The position numbers and the translations under genes are program-made. Below are positions 23,726 to 38,000 of a stretch of 64,000 nucleotides of DNA, in pieces; position 1 is the stretch's first letter; every line of letters begins with the position of its first letter. The stretch covers positions 39,931,514 to 39,995,513 of the forward strand of contig OY829537.1 in assembly GCA_963691705.1 (NCBI GenBank), read 5' to 3'. The notes beneath the pieces were generated by a model, which saw only the letters and a program-made list of their open reading frames with translations, had not been told where the DNA came from and did no database searches. This DNA comes from Viola odorata (lineage: Eukaryota > Streptophyta > Magnoliopsida > Malpighiales > Violaceae).

Positions 23726-26424
23726 CGGGCGAGGCTAGCGCAATCATGGATCTTGATGAAGAAAATAAAGGTATCCGGGCGAGGCTATCGCAGTCACGGA
23801 CAATGATGCAGAAATGTAAAGATATCCGGGCGAGGCTATCGTAGTCACGGATGCTGATGTAGAAATGTAAAGGTATTCAGGCGAGGCTATCGCAGTCACG
23901 GACGCTGATGCAGAAATGTAAAGGTATCCGGGCGAGGCTGTCGCAGTCACGGATACTGATACAGAAATGTAAAGGTATCCGGGCAAGACTTTCGCAGTCA
24001 CGGACGCTGATGCAGAAATGTAAAAGTATCCGTGCGAGGCTGTCGCAGTCACTGATACTGATACAGAAAAGTAAAGGAATCCGGGCGAGGCTATCGTAGT
24101 CACGGATACTGATTCAGAAAAGTAAAGGAATCCGGGCGAGGCTATCGTAGGCACGGATGCTGATGTAGAAATGTAAAGGTATTCAGGCGAGGCTATCGCA
24201 GTCACGGACGCTGATGCAGAAATGTAAAGGTATCCAGGCGAGGTTGTCGCAGTCACGGATACTAATACAGAAAAGTAAAGGAATCCGGGCGAGGCTATCG
24301 TAGTCACGGATACTGATACAGAAAAGTAAAGGAATCCGGGCGAGGCTATCGTAGGCACGGATGCTGATGTAGAAATGTAAAGGTATTCAGGCGAGGCTAT
24401 CGCAGTCATGGACACTGATGCAGAAATGTAAAGGTATCCGGGCGAGGTTGTCGCAGTCACGGATACTGATACAGAAAAGTAAAGGAATCCGGGCGAGGCT
24501 ATCGCAGTCACGGACGCTGATGCAGAAATGTAAAGGAATCCGAGCGAGGCTATCGTAGTCACGGATACTGATACAGAAAAGTAAAGGAATCCGGGCGAGG
24601 CTATCGTAGGTACGGATGCTGATGTAGAAATGTAAAGGTATTCAGGGCGAGGCTGTCGCAGTCACTGATAGTGATACAGAAAAGTAAAGGAACCCGGGTG
24701 AGGCTATCGCCGTCACGGACGCTGATGCAGAAATGTAAAGGTACTCAGGCGCGGCTATCGCAGTCACGGACGCTGATGCAGAAATGTAAAGGTATCCGGG
24801 CGAGGCTAGCGCAATCACGGATCCTGATGAAGAAAATAAAGGTATTCGGGCGAGGCTATCGCAGTCACGGACGCTGATGGAGAAATGTAAAGGTATCCGG
24901 GCGAGGCTATCGTAGTCACGGATGCTGATGTAGAAATGTAAAGGTATTCAGGACAGGCTATCGCAGTCACGTACGCTGATGCAGAAATGTAAAGGTATCT
25001 GGGCGAGGCTGTCGCAGTCACGGATACTGATACAGAAATGTAAAGGTATCCGGGCGAGGCTTTGGCAGTCACGGACGCTGATGCAGAAATGTAAAGGTAT
25101 CCGGGCGAGGCTAGCGCAATCATGGATCTTGATGAAGAAAATAAAGGTATCCGGGCGAGGCTATCGCAGTCACGGACAATGATGCAGAAATGTAAAGATA
25201 TCCGGGCGAGGCTATCGTAGTCACGGATGCTGATGTAGAAATGTAAAGGTATTCAGGCGAGGCTATCGCAGTCACGGACGCTGATGCAGAAATGTAAAGG
25301 TATCCGGGCGAGGCTGTTGCAGTCACGGATACTGATACAGAAATGAAAAGGTATCCGGGCAAGACTTTCGCAGTCACGGACGCTGATGCAGAAATGTAAA
25401 AGTATCCGGGCGAGGCTGTCGCAGTCACTGATACTGATACAGAAAAGTAAAGGAATCCGGGTGAGGCTATCGCCGTCACGGACGCTGATGCAGAAATGTA
25501 AAGGTACTCAGGCGCGGCTATCGCAGTCACGGACGCTGATGCAGAAATGTAAAGGTATCCGGGCGAGGCTAGCGCAATCACGGATCCTGATGAAGAAAAT
25601 AAAGGTATTCGGGCGAGGCTATCGCAGTCACGGACGCTGATGCAGAAATGTAAAGGTATCCGGGCGAGGCTATCGTAGTCACGGATGCTGATGTAAAATT
25701 GTAAAGGTATTCAGGCGAGGCTATCGCAGTCACGTACGCTGATGCAGAAATGTAAAGGAATCCGGGCGAGGCTATCGTAGTCACGGATACTGATACAGAA
25801 AAGTAAAGGAATCCGGGCGAGGCTATCGTAGGCACGGATGCTGATGTAGAAATGTATAGGTATTCAGGCGAGGCTATCGTAGTCACGGACGCTGATGCAG
25901 AAATGTAAAGGTATCCGGGCGAGGTTGTCGCAGTCACGGATACTGATACAGAAAAGTAAAGGAATCCGGGAGAGGCTATCGCAGTCACGGACGCTGATGC
26001 AGAAATGTAAAGGAATCCGAGCGAGGCTATCGTAGTCACGGATACTGATACAGAAAAGTAAAGGAATCCGGGCGAGGCTATCGTAGTCACGGATACTGAT
26101 ACACAAAAGTAAAGGAATCCGGGCGAGGCTATCGTAGTCACGGATGCTGATGTAGAAATGTAAAGGTATTCAGTCGAGGCTATCGCAGTCACGGACGCTG
26201 ATGCAGAAATGTAAAGGTATCCGGGCGAGGCTACCGCAATCACGGATCCTGATGAAGAAAATAAAGGTATTCGGGCGAGGCTATCGCAGTCACGTACGCT
26301 GATGCAGAAATGTAAAGGTATCTGGGCGAGGCTGTCGCACTCACGGATACTGATACAGAAATGTAAAGGTATCCAGGCGAGGCTTTCGCAGTCACGGACG
26401 CTGATGCAGAAATGTAAAGGTATC
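23726..26424. repeat. 2,699-bp HOR unit, copy 2
   Basis: It is nearly identical to the preceding 2,699 bp, with the same six landmarks in the same spacing. One visible difference is gctatcgtagtcacggacg near 25877, where copy 1 has gcagtc; this change is inherited by the unit at 26425-29428. Confidence 0.9.
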
Positions 26425-29400
26425 CGGGCGAGGCTAGCGCAATCATGGATCTTGATGAAGAAAATAAAGGTATCCGGGCGAGGCTATCGCAGTCACGGAC
26501 AATGATGCAGAAATGTAAAGATATCCGGGCGAGGCTATCGTAGTCACGGATGCTGATGTAGAAATGTAAAGGTATTCAGGCGAGGCTATCGCAGTCACGG
26601 ACGCTGATGCAGAAATGTAAAGGTATCCGGGCGAGGCTGTCGCAGTCACGGATACTGATACAGAAATGTAAAGGTATCCGGGCAAGACTTTCGCAGTCAC
26701 GGACGCTGATGCAGAAATGTAAAAGTATCCGGGCGAGGCTGTCGCAGTCACTGATACTGATACAGAAAAGTAAAGGAATCCGGGTGAGGCTATCGCCGTC
26801 ACGGACGCTGATGCAGAAATGTAAAGGTACTCAGTCGCGGCTATCGCAGTCACGGACGCTGATGCAGAAATGTAAAGGTATCCGGGCGAGGCTAGCGCAA
26901 TCACGGATCCTGATGAAGAAAATAAAGGTATTCGGGCGAGGCTATCGCAGTCACGGACGCTGATGCAGAAATGTAAAGGTATCCGGGCGAGGCTATCGTA
27001 GTCACGGATGCTGAAGTAGAAATGTAAAGGTATTCAGGCGAGGCTATCGCAGTCACGTACGCTGATGCAGAAATGTCAAGGAATCCGGGCGAGGCTATCG
27101 TAGTCACGGATACTGATTCAGAAAAGTAAAGGAATCCGGGCGAGGCTATCGTAGGCACGGATGCTGATGTAGAAATGTAAAGGTATTCAGGCGAGGCTAT
27201 CGCAGTCACGGACGCTGATGCAGAAATGTAAAGGTATCCAGGCGAGGTTGTCGCAGTCACGGATACTGATACAGAAAAGTAAAGGAATCCGGGCGAGGCT
27301 ATCGTAGTCACGGATACTGATACAGAAAAGTAAAGGAATCCGGGCGAGGCTATCGTAGGCACGGATGCTGATGTAGAAATGTAAAGGTATTCAGGCGAGG
27401 CTATCGCAGTCATGGACACTGATGCAGAAATGTAAAGGTATCCGGGCGAGGTTGTCGCAGTCACGGATACTGATACAGAAAAGTAAAGGAATCCGGGCGA
27501 GGCTATCGCAGTCACGGACGCTGATGCAGAAATGTAAAGGAATCCGAGCGAGGCTATCGTAGTCACGGATACTGATACAGAAAAGTAAAGGAATCCGGGC
27601 GAGTCTATCGTAGGTACGGATGCTGATGTAGAAATGTAAAGGTATTCAGGGCGAGGCTGTCGCAGTCACTGATAGTGATACAGAAAAGTAAAGGAACCCG
27701 GGTGAGGCTATCGCCGTCACGGACGCTGATGCAGAAATGTAAAGGTACTCAGGCGCGGCTATCGCAGCCACGGACGCTGATGCAGAAATGTAAAGGTATC
27801 CGGGCGAGGCTAGCGCAATCACGGATCCTGATGAAGAAAATAAAGGTATTCGGGCGAGGCTATCGCAGTCACGGACGCTGATGGAGAAATGTAAAGGTAT
27901 CCGGGCGAGGCTATCGTAGTCACGGATGCTGATGTAGAAATGTAAAGGTATTCAGGACAGGCTATCGCAGTCACGTACGCTGATGCAGAAATGTAAAGGT
28001 ATCTGGGCGAGGCTGTCGCAGTCACGGATACTGATACAGAAATGTAAAGGTATCCGGGCGAGGCTTTGGCAGTCACGGACGCTGATGCAGAAATGTAAAG
28101 GTATCCGGGCGAGGCTAGCGCAATCATGGATCTTGATGAAGAAAATAAAGGTATCCGGGCGAGGCTATCGCAGTCACGGACAATGATGCAGAAATGTAAA
28201 GATATCCGGGCGAGGCTATCGTAGTCACGGATGCTGATGTAGAAATGTAAAGGTATTCAGGCGAGGCTATCGCAGTCACGGACGCTGATGCAGAAATGTA
28301 AAGGTATCCGGGCGAGGCTGTTGCAGTCACGGATACTGATACAGAAATGAAAAGGTATCCGGGCAAGACTTTCGCAGTCACGGACGCTGATGCAGAAATG
28401 TAAAAGTATCCGGGCGAGGCTGTCGCAGTCACTGATACTGATACAGAAAAGTAAAGGAATTCGGGTGAGGCTATCGCCGTCACGGACGCTGATGCAGAAA
28501 TGTAAAGGTACTCAGGCGCGGCTATCGCAGTCACGGACGCTGATGCAGAAATGTAAAGGTATCCGGGCGAGGCTAGCGCAATCACGGATCCTGATGAAGA
28601 AAATAAAGGTATTCGGGCGAGGCTATCGCAGTCACGGACGCTGATGCAGAAATGTAAAGGTATCCGGGCGAGGCTATCGTAGTCACGGATGCTGATGTAA
28701 AATTGTAAAGGTATTCAGGCGAGGCTATCGCAGTCACGTACGCTGATGCAGAAATGTAAAGGAATCCGGGCGAGGCTATCGTAGTCACGGATACTGATAC
28801 AGAAAAGTAAAGGAATCCGGGCGAGGCTATCGTAGGCACGGATGCTGATGTAGAAATGTATAGGTATTCAGGCGAGGCTATCGTAGTCACGGACGCTGAT
28901 GCAGAAATGTAAAGGTATCCGGGCGAGGTTGTCGCAGTCACGGATACTGATACAGAAAAGTAAAGGAATCCGGGAGAGGCTATCGCAGTCACGGACGCTG
29001 ATGCAGAAATGTAAAGGAATCCGAGCGAGGCTATCGTAGTCACGGATACTGATACAGAAAAGTAAAGGAATCCGGGCGAGGCTATCGTAGTCACGGATAC
29101 TGATACACAAAAGTAAAGGAATCCGGGCGAGGCTATCGTAGTCACGGATGCTGATGTAGAAATGTAAAGGTATTCAGTCGAGGCTATCGCAGTCACGGAC
29201 GCTGATGCAGAAATGTAAAGGTATCCGGGCGAGGCTACCGCAATCACGGATCCTGATGAAGAAAATAAAGGTATTCGGGCGAGGCTATCGCAGTCACGTA
29301 CGCTGATGCAGAAATGTAAAGGTATCTGGGCGAGGCTGTCGCACTCACGGATACTGATACAGAAATGTAAAGGTATCCAGGCGAGGCTTTCGCAGTCACG

Positions 29401-29428
29401 GACGCTGATGCAGAAATGTAAAGGTATC
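26425..29428. repeat. 3,004-bp HOR unit (59 monomers), copy 1
   Basis: Landmarks are Q 26425, R 26883, 52-mer 27647, R 27801, Q 28106, R 28564, P 29226 and the next Q at 29429 (458 + 918 + 305 + 458 + 662 + 203). It contains the 2,699-bp type plus a further R interval. Markers gagtctatcg (27604) and gcagccacgg (near 27766) recur at +3,004. Confidence 0.9.
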
Positions 29429-32381
29429 CGGGCGAGGCTAGCGCAATCATGGATCTTGATGAAGAAAATAAAGGTATCCGGGCGAGGCTATCGCAGTCAC
29501 GGACAATGATGCAGAAATGTAAAGATATCCGGGCGAGGCTATCGTAGTCACGGATGCTGATGTAGAAATGTAAAGGTATTCAGGCGAGGCTATCGCAGTC
29601 ACGGACGCTGATGCAGAAATGTAAAGGTATCCGGGCGAGGCTGTCGCAGTCACGGATACTGATACAGAAATGTAAAGGTATCCGGGCAAGACTTTCGCAG
29701 TCACGGACGCTGATGCAGAAATGTAAAAGTATCCGGGCGAGGCTGTCGCAGTCACTGATACTGATACAGAAAAGTAAAGGAATCCGGGTGAGGCTATCGC
29801 CGTCACGGACGCTGATGCAGAAATGTAAAGGTACTCAGTCGCGGCTATCGCAGTCACGGACGCTGATGCAGAAATGTAAAGGTATCCGGGCGAGGCTAGC
29901 GCAATCACGGATCCTGATGAAGAAAATAAAGGTATTCGGGCGAGGCTATCGCAGTCACGGACGCTGATGCAGAAATGTAAAGGTATCCGGGCGAGGCTAT
30001 CGTAGTCACGGATGCTGAAGTAGAAATGTAAAGGTATTCAGGCGAGGCTATCGCAGTCACGTACGCTGATGCAGAAATGTCAAGGAATCCGGGCGAGGCT
30101 ATCGTAGTCACGGATACTGATTCAGAAAAGTAAAGGAATCCGGGCGAGGCTATCGTAGGCACGGATGCTGATGTAGAAATGTAAAGGTATTCAGGCGAGG
30201 CTATCGCAGTCACGGACGCTGATGCAGAAATGTAAAGGTATCCAGGCGAGGTTGTCGCAGTCACGGATACTGATACAGAAAAGTAAAGGAATCCGGGCGA
30301 GGCTATCGTAGTCACGGATACTGATACAGAAAAGTAAAGGAATCCGGGCGAGGCTATCGTAGGCACGGATGCTGATGTAGAAATGTAAAGGTATTCAGGC
30401 GAGGCTATCGCAGTCATGGACACTGATGCAGAAATGTAAAGGTATCCGGGCGAGGTTGTCGCAGTCACGGATACTGATACAGAAAAGTAAAGGAATCCGG
30501 GCGAGGCTATCGCAGTCACGGACGCTGATGCAGAAATGTAAAGGAATCCGAGCGAGGCTATCGTAGTCACGGATACTGATACAGAAAAGTAAAGGAATCC
30601 GGGCGAGTCTATCGTAGGTACGGATGCTGATGTAGAAATGTAAAGGTATTCAGGGCGAGGCTGTCGCAGTCACTGATAGTGATACAGAAAAGTAAAGGAA
30701 CCCGGGTGAGGCTATCGCCGTCACGGACGCTGATGCAGAAATGTAAAGGTACTCAGGCGCGGCTATCGCAGCCACGGACGCTGATGCAGAAATGTAAAGG
30801 TATCCGGGCGAGGCTAGCGCAATCACGGATCCTGATGAAGAAAATAAAGGTATTCGGGCGAGGCTATCGCAGTCACGGACGCTGATGGAGAAATGTAAAG
30901 GTATCCGGGCGAGGCTATCGTAGTCACGGATGCTGATGTAGAAATGTAAAGGTATTCAGGACAGGCTATCGCAGTCACGTACGCTGATGCAGAAATGTAA
31001 AGGTATCTGGGCGAGGCTGTCGCAGTCACGGATACTGATACAGAAATGTAAAGGTATCCGGGCGAGGCTTTGGCAGTCACGGACGCTGATGCAGAAATGT
31101 AAAGGTATCCGGGCGAGGCTAGCGCAATCATGGATCTTGATGAAGAAAATAAAGGTATCCGGGCGAGGCTATCGCAGTCACGGACAATGATGCAGAAATG
31201 TAAAGATATCCGGGCGAGGCTATCGTAGTCACGGATGCTGATGTAGAAATGTAAAGGTATTCAGGCGAGGCTATCGCAGTCATGGACGCTGATGCAGAAA
31301 TGTAAAGGTATCCGGGCGAGGCTGTTGCAGTCACGGATACTGATACAGAAATGTAAAGGTATCCGGGCAAGACTTTCGCAGTCACGGACGCTGATGCAGA
31401 AATGTAAAAGTATCCGGGCGAGGCTGTCGCAGTCACTGATACTGATACAGAAAAGTAAAGGAATCCGGGTGAGGCTATCGCCGTCACGGACGCTGATGCA
31501 GAAATGTAAAGGTATCCGGGCGAGGCTAGCGCAATCACGGATCCTGATGAAGAAAATAAAGGTATTCGGGCGAGGCTATCGCAGTCACGGACGCTGATGC
31601 AGAAATGTAAAGGTATCCGGGCGAGGCTATCGTAGTCACGGATGCTGATGTAAAATTGTAAAGGTATTCAGGCGAGGCTATCGCAGTCACGTACGCTGAT
31701 GCAGAAATGTAAAGGAATCCGGGCGAGGCTATCGTAGTCACGGATACTGATACAGAAAAGTAAAGGAATCCGGGCGAGGCTATCGTAGGCACGGATGCTG
31801 ATGTAGAAATGTATAGGTATTCAGGCGAGGCTATCGCAGTCACGGACGCTGATGCAGAAATGTAAAGGTATCCGGGCGAGGTTGTCGCAGTCACGGATAC
31901 TGATACAGAAAAGTAAAGGAATCCGGGAGAGGCTATCGCAGTCACGGACGCTGATGCAGAAATGTAAAGGAATCCGAGCGAGGCTATCGTAGTCACGGAT
32001 ACTGATACAGAAAAGTAAAGGAATCCGGGCGAGGCTATCGTAGTCACGGATACTGATACACAAAAGTAAAGGAATCCGGGCGAGGCTATCGTAGTCACGG
32101 ATGCTGATGTAGAAATGTAAAGGTATTCAGTCGAGGCTATCGCAGTCACGGACGCTGATGCAGAAATGTAAAGGTATCCGGGCGAGGCTACCGCAATCAC
32201 GGATCCTGATGAAGAAAATAAAGGTATTCGGGCGAGGCTATCGCAGTCACGTACGCTGATGCAGAAATGTAAAGGTATCTGGGCGAGGCTGTCGCACTCA
32301 CGGATACTGATACAGAAATGTAAAGGTATCCAGGCGAGGCTTTCGCAGTCACGGACGCTGATGCAGAAATGTAAAGGTATC
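29429..32381. repeat. 2,953-bp HOR unit, copy 2 with one monomer lost
   Basis: The landmark order is the same, but the third interval is 407 instead of 458 bp (Q 31110 to R 31517), so the unit is exactly one 51-bp monomer shorter. The lost monomer is the caggcgcggc one of the cassette before R, and ggtatccggg now joins directly to R. The same 407-bp state occurs at Q 43943 to R 44350. Confidence 0.88.
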
Positions 32382-35080
32382 CGGGCGAGGCTAGCGCAAT
32401 CATGGATCTTGATGAAGAAAATAAAGGTATCCGGGCGAGGCTATCGCAGTCACGGACAATGATGCAGAAATGTAAAGATATCCGGGCGAGGCTATCGTAG
32501 TCACGGATGCTGATGTAGAAATGTAAAGGTATTCAGGCGAGGCTATCGCAGTCACGGACGCTGATGCAGAAATGTAAAGGTATCCGGGCGAGGCTGTCGC
32601 AGTCACGGATACTGATACAGAAATGTAAAGGTATCCGGGCAAGACTTTCGCAGTCACGGACGCTGATGCAGAAATGTAAAAGTATCCAGGCGAGGCTGTC
32701 GCAGTCACTGATACTGATACAGAAAAGTAAAGGAATCCGGGTGAGGCTATCGCCGTCACGGACGCTGATGCAGAAATGTAAAGGTACTCAGTCGCGGCTA
32801 TCGCAGTCACGGACGCTGATGCAGAAATGTAAAGGTATCCGGGCGAGGCTAGCGCAATCACGGATCCTGATGAAGAAAATAAAGGTATTCGGGCGAGGCT
32901 ATCGCAGTCACGGACGCTGATGCAGAAATGTAAAGGTATCCGGGCGAGGCTATCGTAGTCACGGATGCTGAAGTAGAAATGTAAAGGTATTCAGGCGAGG
33001 CTATCGCAGTCACGTACGCTGATGCAGAAATGTCAAGGAATCCGGGCGAGGCTATCGTAGTCACGGATACTGATTCAGAAAAGTAAAGGAATCCGGGCGA
33101 GGCTATCGTAGGCACAGATGCTGATGTAGAAATGTAAAGGTATTCAGGCGAGGCTATCGCAGTCACGGACGCTGATGCAGAAATGTAAAGGTATCCAGGC
33201 GAGGTTGTCGCAGTCACGGATACTGATACAGAAAAGTAAAGGAATCCGGGCGAGGCTATCGTAGTCACGGATACTGATACAGAAAAGTAAAGGAATCCGG
33301 GCGAGGCTATCGTAGGCACGGATGCTGATGTAGAAATGTAAAGGTATTCAGGCGAGGCTATCGCAGTCATGGACACTGATGCAGAAATGTAAAGGTATCC
33401 GGGCGAGGTTGTCGCAGTCACGGATACTGATACAGAAAAGTAAAGGAATCCGGGCGAGGCTATCGCAGTCACGGACGCTGATGCAGAAATGTAAAGGAAT
33501 CCGAGCGAGGCTATCGTAGTCACGGATACTGATACAGAAAAGTAAAGGAATCCGGGCGAGGCTATCGTAGGTACGGATGCTGATGTAGAAATGTAAAGGT
33601 ATTCAGGGCGAGGCTGTCGCAGTCACTGATAGTGATACAGAAAAGTAAAGGAACCCGGGTGAGGCTATCGCCGTCACGGACGCTGATGCAGAAACGTAAA
33701 GGTACTCAGGCGCGGCTATCGCAGCCACGGACGCTGATGCAGAAATGTAAAGGTATCCGGGCGAGGCTAGCGCAATCACGGATCCTGATGAAGAAAATAA
33801 AGGTATTCGGGCGAGGCTATCGCAGTCACGGACGCTGATGGAGAAATGTAAAGGTATCCGGGCGAGGCTATCGTAGTCACGGATGCTGATGTAGAAATGT
33901 AAAGGTATTCAGGACAGGCTATCGCAGTCACGTACGCTGATACAGAAATGTAAAGGTATCTGGGCGAGGCTGTCGCAGTCACGGATACTGATACAGAAAT
34001 GTAAAGGTATCCGGGCGAGGCTTTGGCAGTCACGGACGCTGATGCAGAAATGTAAAGGTATCCGGGCGAGGCTAGCGCAATCATGGATCTTGATGAAGAA
34101 AATAAAGGTATCCGGGCGAGGCTATCGCAGTCACGGACAATGATGCAGAAATGTAAAGATATCCGGGCGAGGCTATCGTAGTCACGGATGCTGATGTAGA
34201 AATGTAAAGGTATTCAGGCGAGGCTATCGCAGTCACGGACGCTGATGCAGAAATGTAAAGGTATTCGGGCGAGGCTATCGCAGTCACGGACGCTGATGCA
34301 GAAATGTAAAGGTATCCGGGCGAGGCTATCGTAGTCACGGATGCTGATGTAAAATTGTAAAGGTATTCAGGCGAGGCTATCGCAGTCACGTACGCTGATG
34401 CAGAAATGTAAAGGAATCCGGGCGAGGCTATCGTAGTCACGGATACTGATACAGAAAAGTAAAGGAATCCGGGCGAGGCTATCGTAGGCACGGATGCTGA
34501 TGTAGAAATGTATAGGTATTCAGGCGAGGCTATCGCAGTCACGGACGCTGATGCAGAAATGTAAAGGTATCCGGGCGAGGTTGTCGCAGTCACGGATACT
34601 GATACAGAAAAGTAAAGGAATCCGGGAGAGGCTATCGCAGTCACGGACGCTGATGCAGAAATGTAAAGGAATCCGAGCGAGGCTATCGTAGTCACGGATA
34701 CTGATACAGAAAAGTAAAGGAATCCGGGCGAGGCTATCGTAGTCACGGATACTGATACACAAAAGTAAAGGAATCCGGGCGAGGCTATCGTAGTCACGGA
34801 TGCTGATGTAGAAATGTAAAGGTATTCAGTCGAGGCTATCGCAGTCACGGACGCTGATGCAGAAATGTAAAGGTATCCGGGCGAGGCTACCGCAATCACG
34901 GATCCTGATGAAGAAAATAAAGGTATTCGGGCGAGGCTATCGCAGTCACGTACGCTGATGCAGAAATGTAAAGGTATCTGGGCGAGGCTGTCGCACTCAC
35001 GGATACTGATACAAAAATGTAAAGGTATCCAGGCGAGGCTTTCGCAGTCACGGACGCTGATGCAGAAATGTAAAGGTATC
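32382..35080. repeat. 2,699-bp unit, copy 3 of the series, six monomers deleted
   Basis: Q 32382, R 32840, 52-mer 33604, R 33758 and Q 34063 are followed by 815 bp to P 34878, where the two previous copies have 458 or 407 plus 662. The R-type 50-mer between them is gone. The join is seen in monomer 34215-34265, where an A-like left part runs into ggtattcggg, the sequence normally found only right of R or P. Confidence 0.87.
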
Positions 35081-38000
35081 CGGGCGAGGCTAGCGCAATC
35101 ATGGATCTTGATGAAGAAAATAAAGGTATCCGGGCGAGGCTATCGCAGTCACGGACAATGATGCAGAAATGTAAAGATATCCGGGCGAGGCTATCGTAGT
35201 CACGGATGCTGATGTAGAAATGTAAAGGTATTCAGGCGAGGCTATCGCAGTCACGGACGCTGATGCAGAAATGTAAAGGTATCCGGGCGAGGCTGTCGCA
35301 GTCACGGATACTGATACAGAAATGTAAAGGTATCCGGGCAAGACTTTCGCAGTCACGGACGCTGATGCAGAAATGTAAAAGTATCCGGGCGAGGCTGTCG
35401 CAGTCACTGATACTGATACAGAAAAGTAAAGGAATCCGGGTGAGGCTATCGCCGTCACGGACGCTGATGCAGAAATGTAAAGGTACTCAGTCGCGGCTAT
35501 CGCAGTCACGGACGCTGATGCAGAAATGTAAAGGTATCCGGGCGAGGCTAGCGCAATCACGGATCCTGATGAAGAAAATAAAGGTATTCGGGCGAGGCTA
35601 TCGCAGTCACGGACGCTGATGCAGAAATGTAAAGGTATCCGGGCGAGGCTATCGTAGTCACGGATGCTGAAGTAGAAATGTAAAGGTATTCAGGCGAGGC
35701 TATCGCAGTCACGTACGCTGATGCAGAAATGTCAAGGAATCCGGGCGAGGCTATCGTAGTCACGGATACTGATTCAGAAAAGTAAAGGAATCCGGGCGAG
35801 GCTATCGTAGGCACAGATGCTGATGTAGAAATGTAAAGGTATTCAGGCGAGGCTATCGCAGTCACGGACGCTGATGCAGAAATGTAAAGGTATCCAGGCG
35901 AGGTTGTCGCAGTCACGGATACTGATACAGAAAAGTAAAGGAATCCGGGCGAGGCTATCGTAGTCACGGATACTGATACAGAAAAGTAAAGGAATCCGGG
36001 CGAGGCTATCGTAGGCACGGATGCTGATGTAGAAATGTAAAGGTATTCAGGCGAGGCTATCGCAGTCATGGACACTGATGCAGAAATGTAAAGGTATCCG
36101 GGCGAGGTTGTCGCAGTCACGGATACTGATACAGAAAAGTAAAGGAATCCGGGCGAGGCTATCGCAGTCACGGACGCTGATGCAGAAATGTAAAGGAATC
36201 CGAGCGAGGCTATCGTAGTCACGGATACTGATACAGAAAAGTAAAGGAATCCGGGCGAGGCTATCGTAGGTACGGATGCTGATGTAGAAATGTAAAGGTA
36301 TTCAGGGCGAGGCTGTCGCAGTCACTGATAGTGATACAGAAAAGTAAAGGAACCCGGGTGAGGCTATCGCCGTCACGGACGCTGATGCAGAAATGTAAAG
36401 GTACTCAGGCGCGGCTATCGCAGCCACGGACGCTGATGCAGAAATGTAAAGGTATCCGGGCGAGGCTAGCGCAATCACGGATCCTGATGAAGAAAATAAA
36501 GGTATTCGGGCGAGGCTATCGCAGTCACGGACGCTGATGGAGAAATGTAAAGGTATCCGGGCGAGGCTATCGTAGTCACGGATGCTGATGTAGAAATGTA
36601 AAGGTATTCAGGACAGGCTATCGCAGTCACGTACGCTGATACAGAAATGTAAAGGTATCTGGGCGAGGCTGTCGCAGTCACGGATACTGATACAGAAATG
36701 TAAAGGTATCCGGGCGAGGCTTTGGCAGTCACGGACGCTGATGCAGAAATGTAAAGGTATCCGGGCGAGGCTAGCGCAATCATGGATCTTGATGAAGAAA
36801 ATAAAGGTATCCGGGCGAGGCTATCGCAGTCACGGACAATGATGCAGAAATGTAAAGATATCCGGGCGAGGCTATCGGAGTCACGGATGCTGATGTAGAA
36901 ATGTAAAGGTATTCAGGCGAGGCTATCGCAGTCACGGACGCTGATGCAGAAATGTAAAGGTATTCGGGCGAGGCTATCGCAGTCACGGACGCTGATGCAG
37001 AAATGTAAAGGTATCCGGGCGAGGCTATCGTAGTCACGGATGCTGATGTAGAAATGTAAAGGTATTCAGGCGAGGCTATCGCAGTCACGTACGCTGATGC
37101 AGAAATGTCAAGGAATCCGGGCGAGGCTATCGCAGTCACGGACGCTGATGCAGAAATGTAAAGGTATCCGGGCGAGGCTATCGTAGTCACGGATGCTGAT
37201 GTAGAAATGTAAAGGTATTCAGGCGAGGCTATCGCAGTCACGTACGCTGATGCAGAAATGTCAAGGAATCCGGGCGAGGCTATCGCAGTCACGGACGCTG
37301 ATGCAGAAATGTAAAGGTATCCGGGCGAGGCTATCGTAGTCACGGATGCTGATGTAGAAATGTAAAGGTATTCAGGCGAGGCTATCGCAGTCACGGACGC
37401 TGATGCAGAAATGTAAAGGTATCCGGGCGAGGTTGTCGCAGTCACGGATACTGATACAGAAAAGTAAAGGAATCCGGGCGAGGCTATCGCAGTCACGGAC
37501 GCTGATGCATAAATGAAAAGGAATCCGAGCGAGGCTATCGTAGTCACGGATACTGATACAGAAAAGTAAAGGAATCCGGGCGAGGCTATCGTAGGCACGG
37601 ATGCTGATGTAGAAATGTAAAGGTATTCAGGGCGAGGCTGTCGCAGTCACTGATAGTGATACAGAAAAGTAAAGGAACCCGGGTGAGGCTATCGCCGTCA
37701 CGGACGCTGATGCAGAAATGTAAAGGTACTCAGGCGCGGCTATCGCAGTCACGGACGCTGATGCAGAAATGTAAAGGTATCCGGGCGAGGCTAGCGCAAT
37801 CACGGATCCTGATGAAGAAAATAAAGGTATTCGGGCGAGGCTATCGCAGTCACGGACGCTGATGCAGAAATGTAAAGGTATCCGGGCGAGGCTATCGTAG
37901 TCACGGATGCTGATGTAGAAATGTAAAGGTATTCAGGACAGGCTATCGCAGTCACGTACGCTGATGCAGAAATGTAAAGGTATCTGGGCGAGGCTATCGT

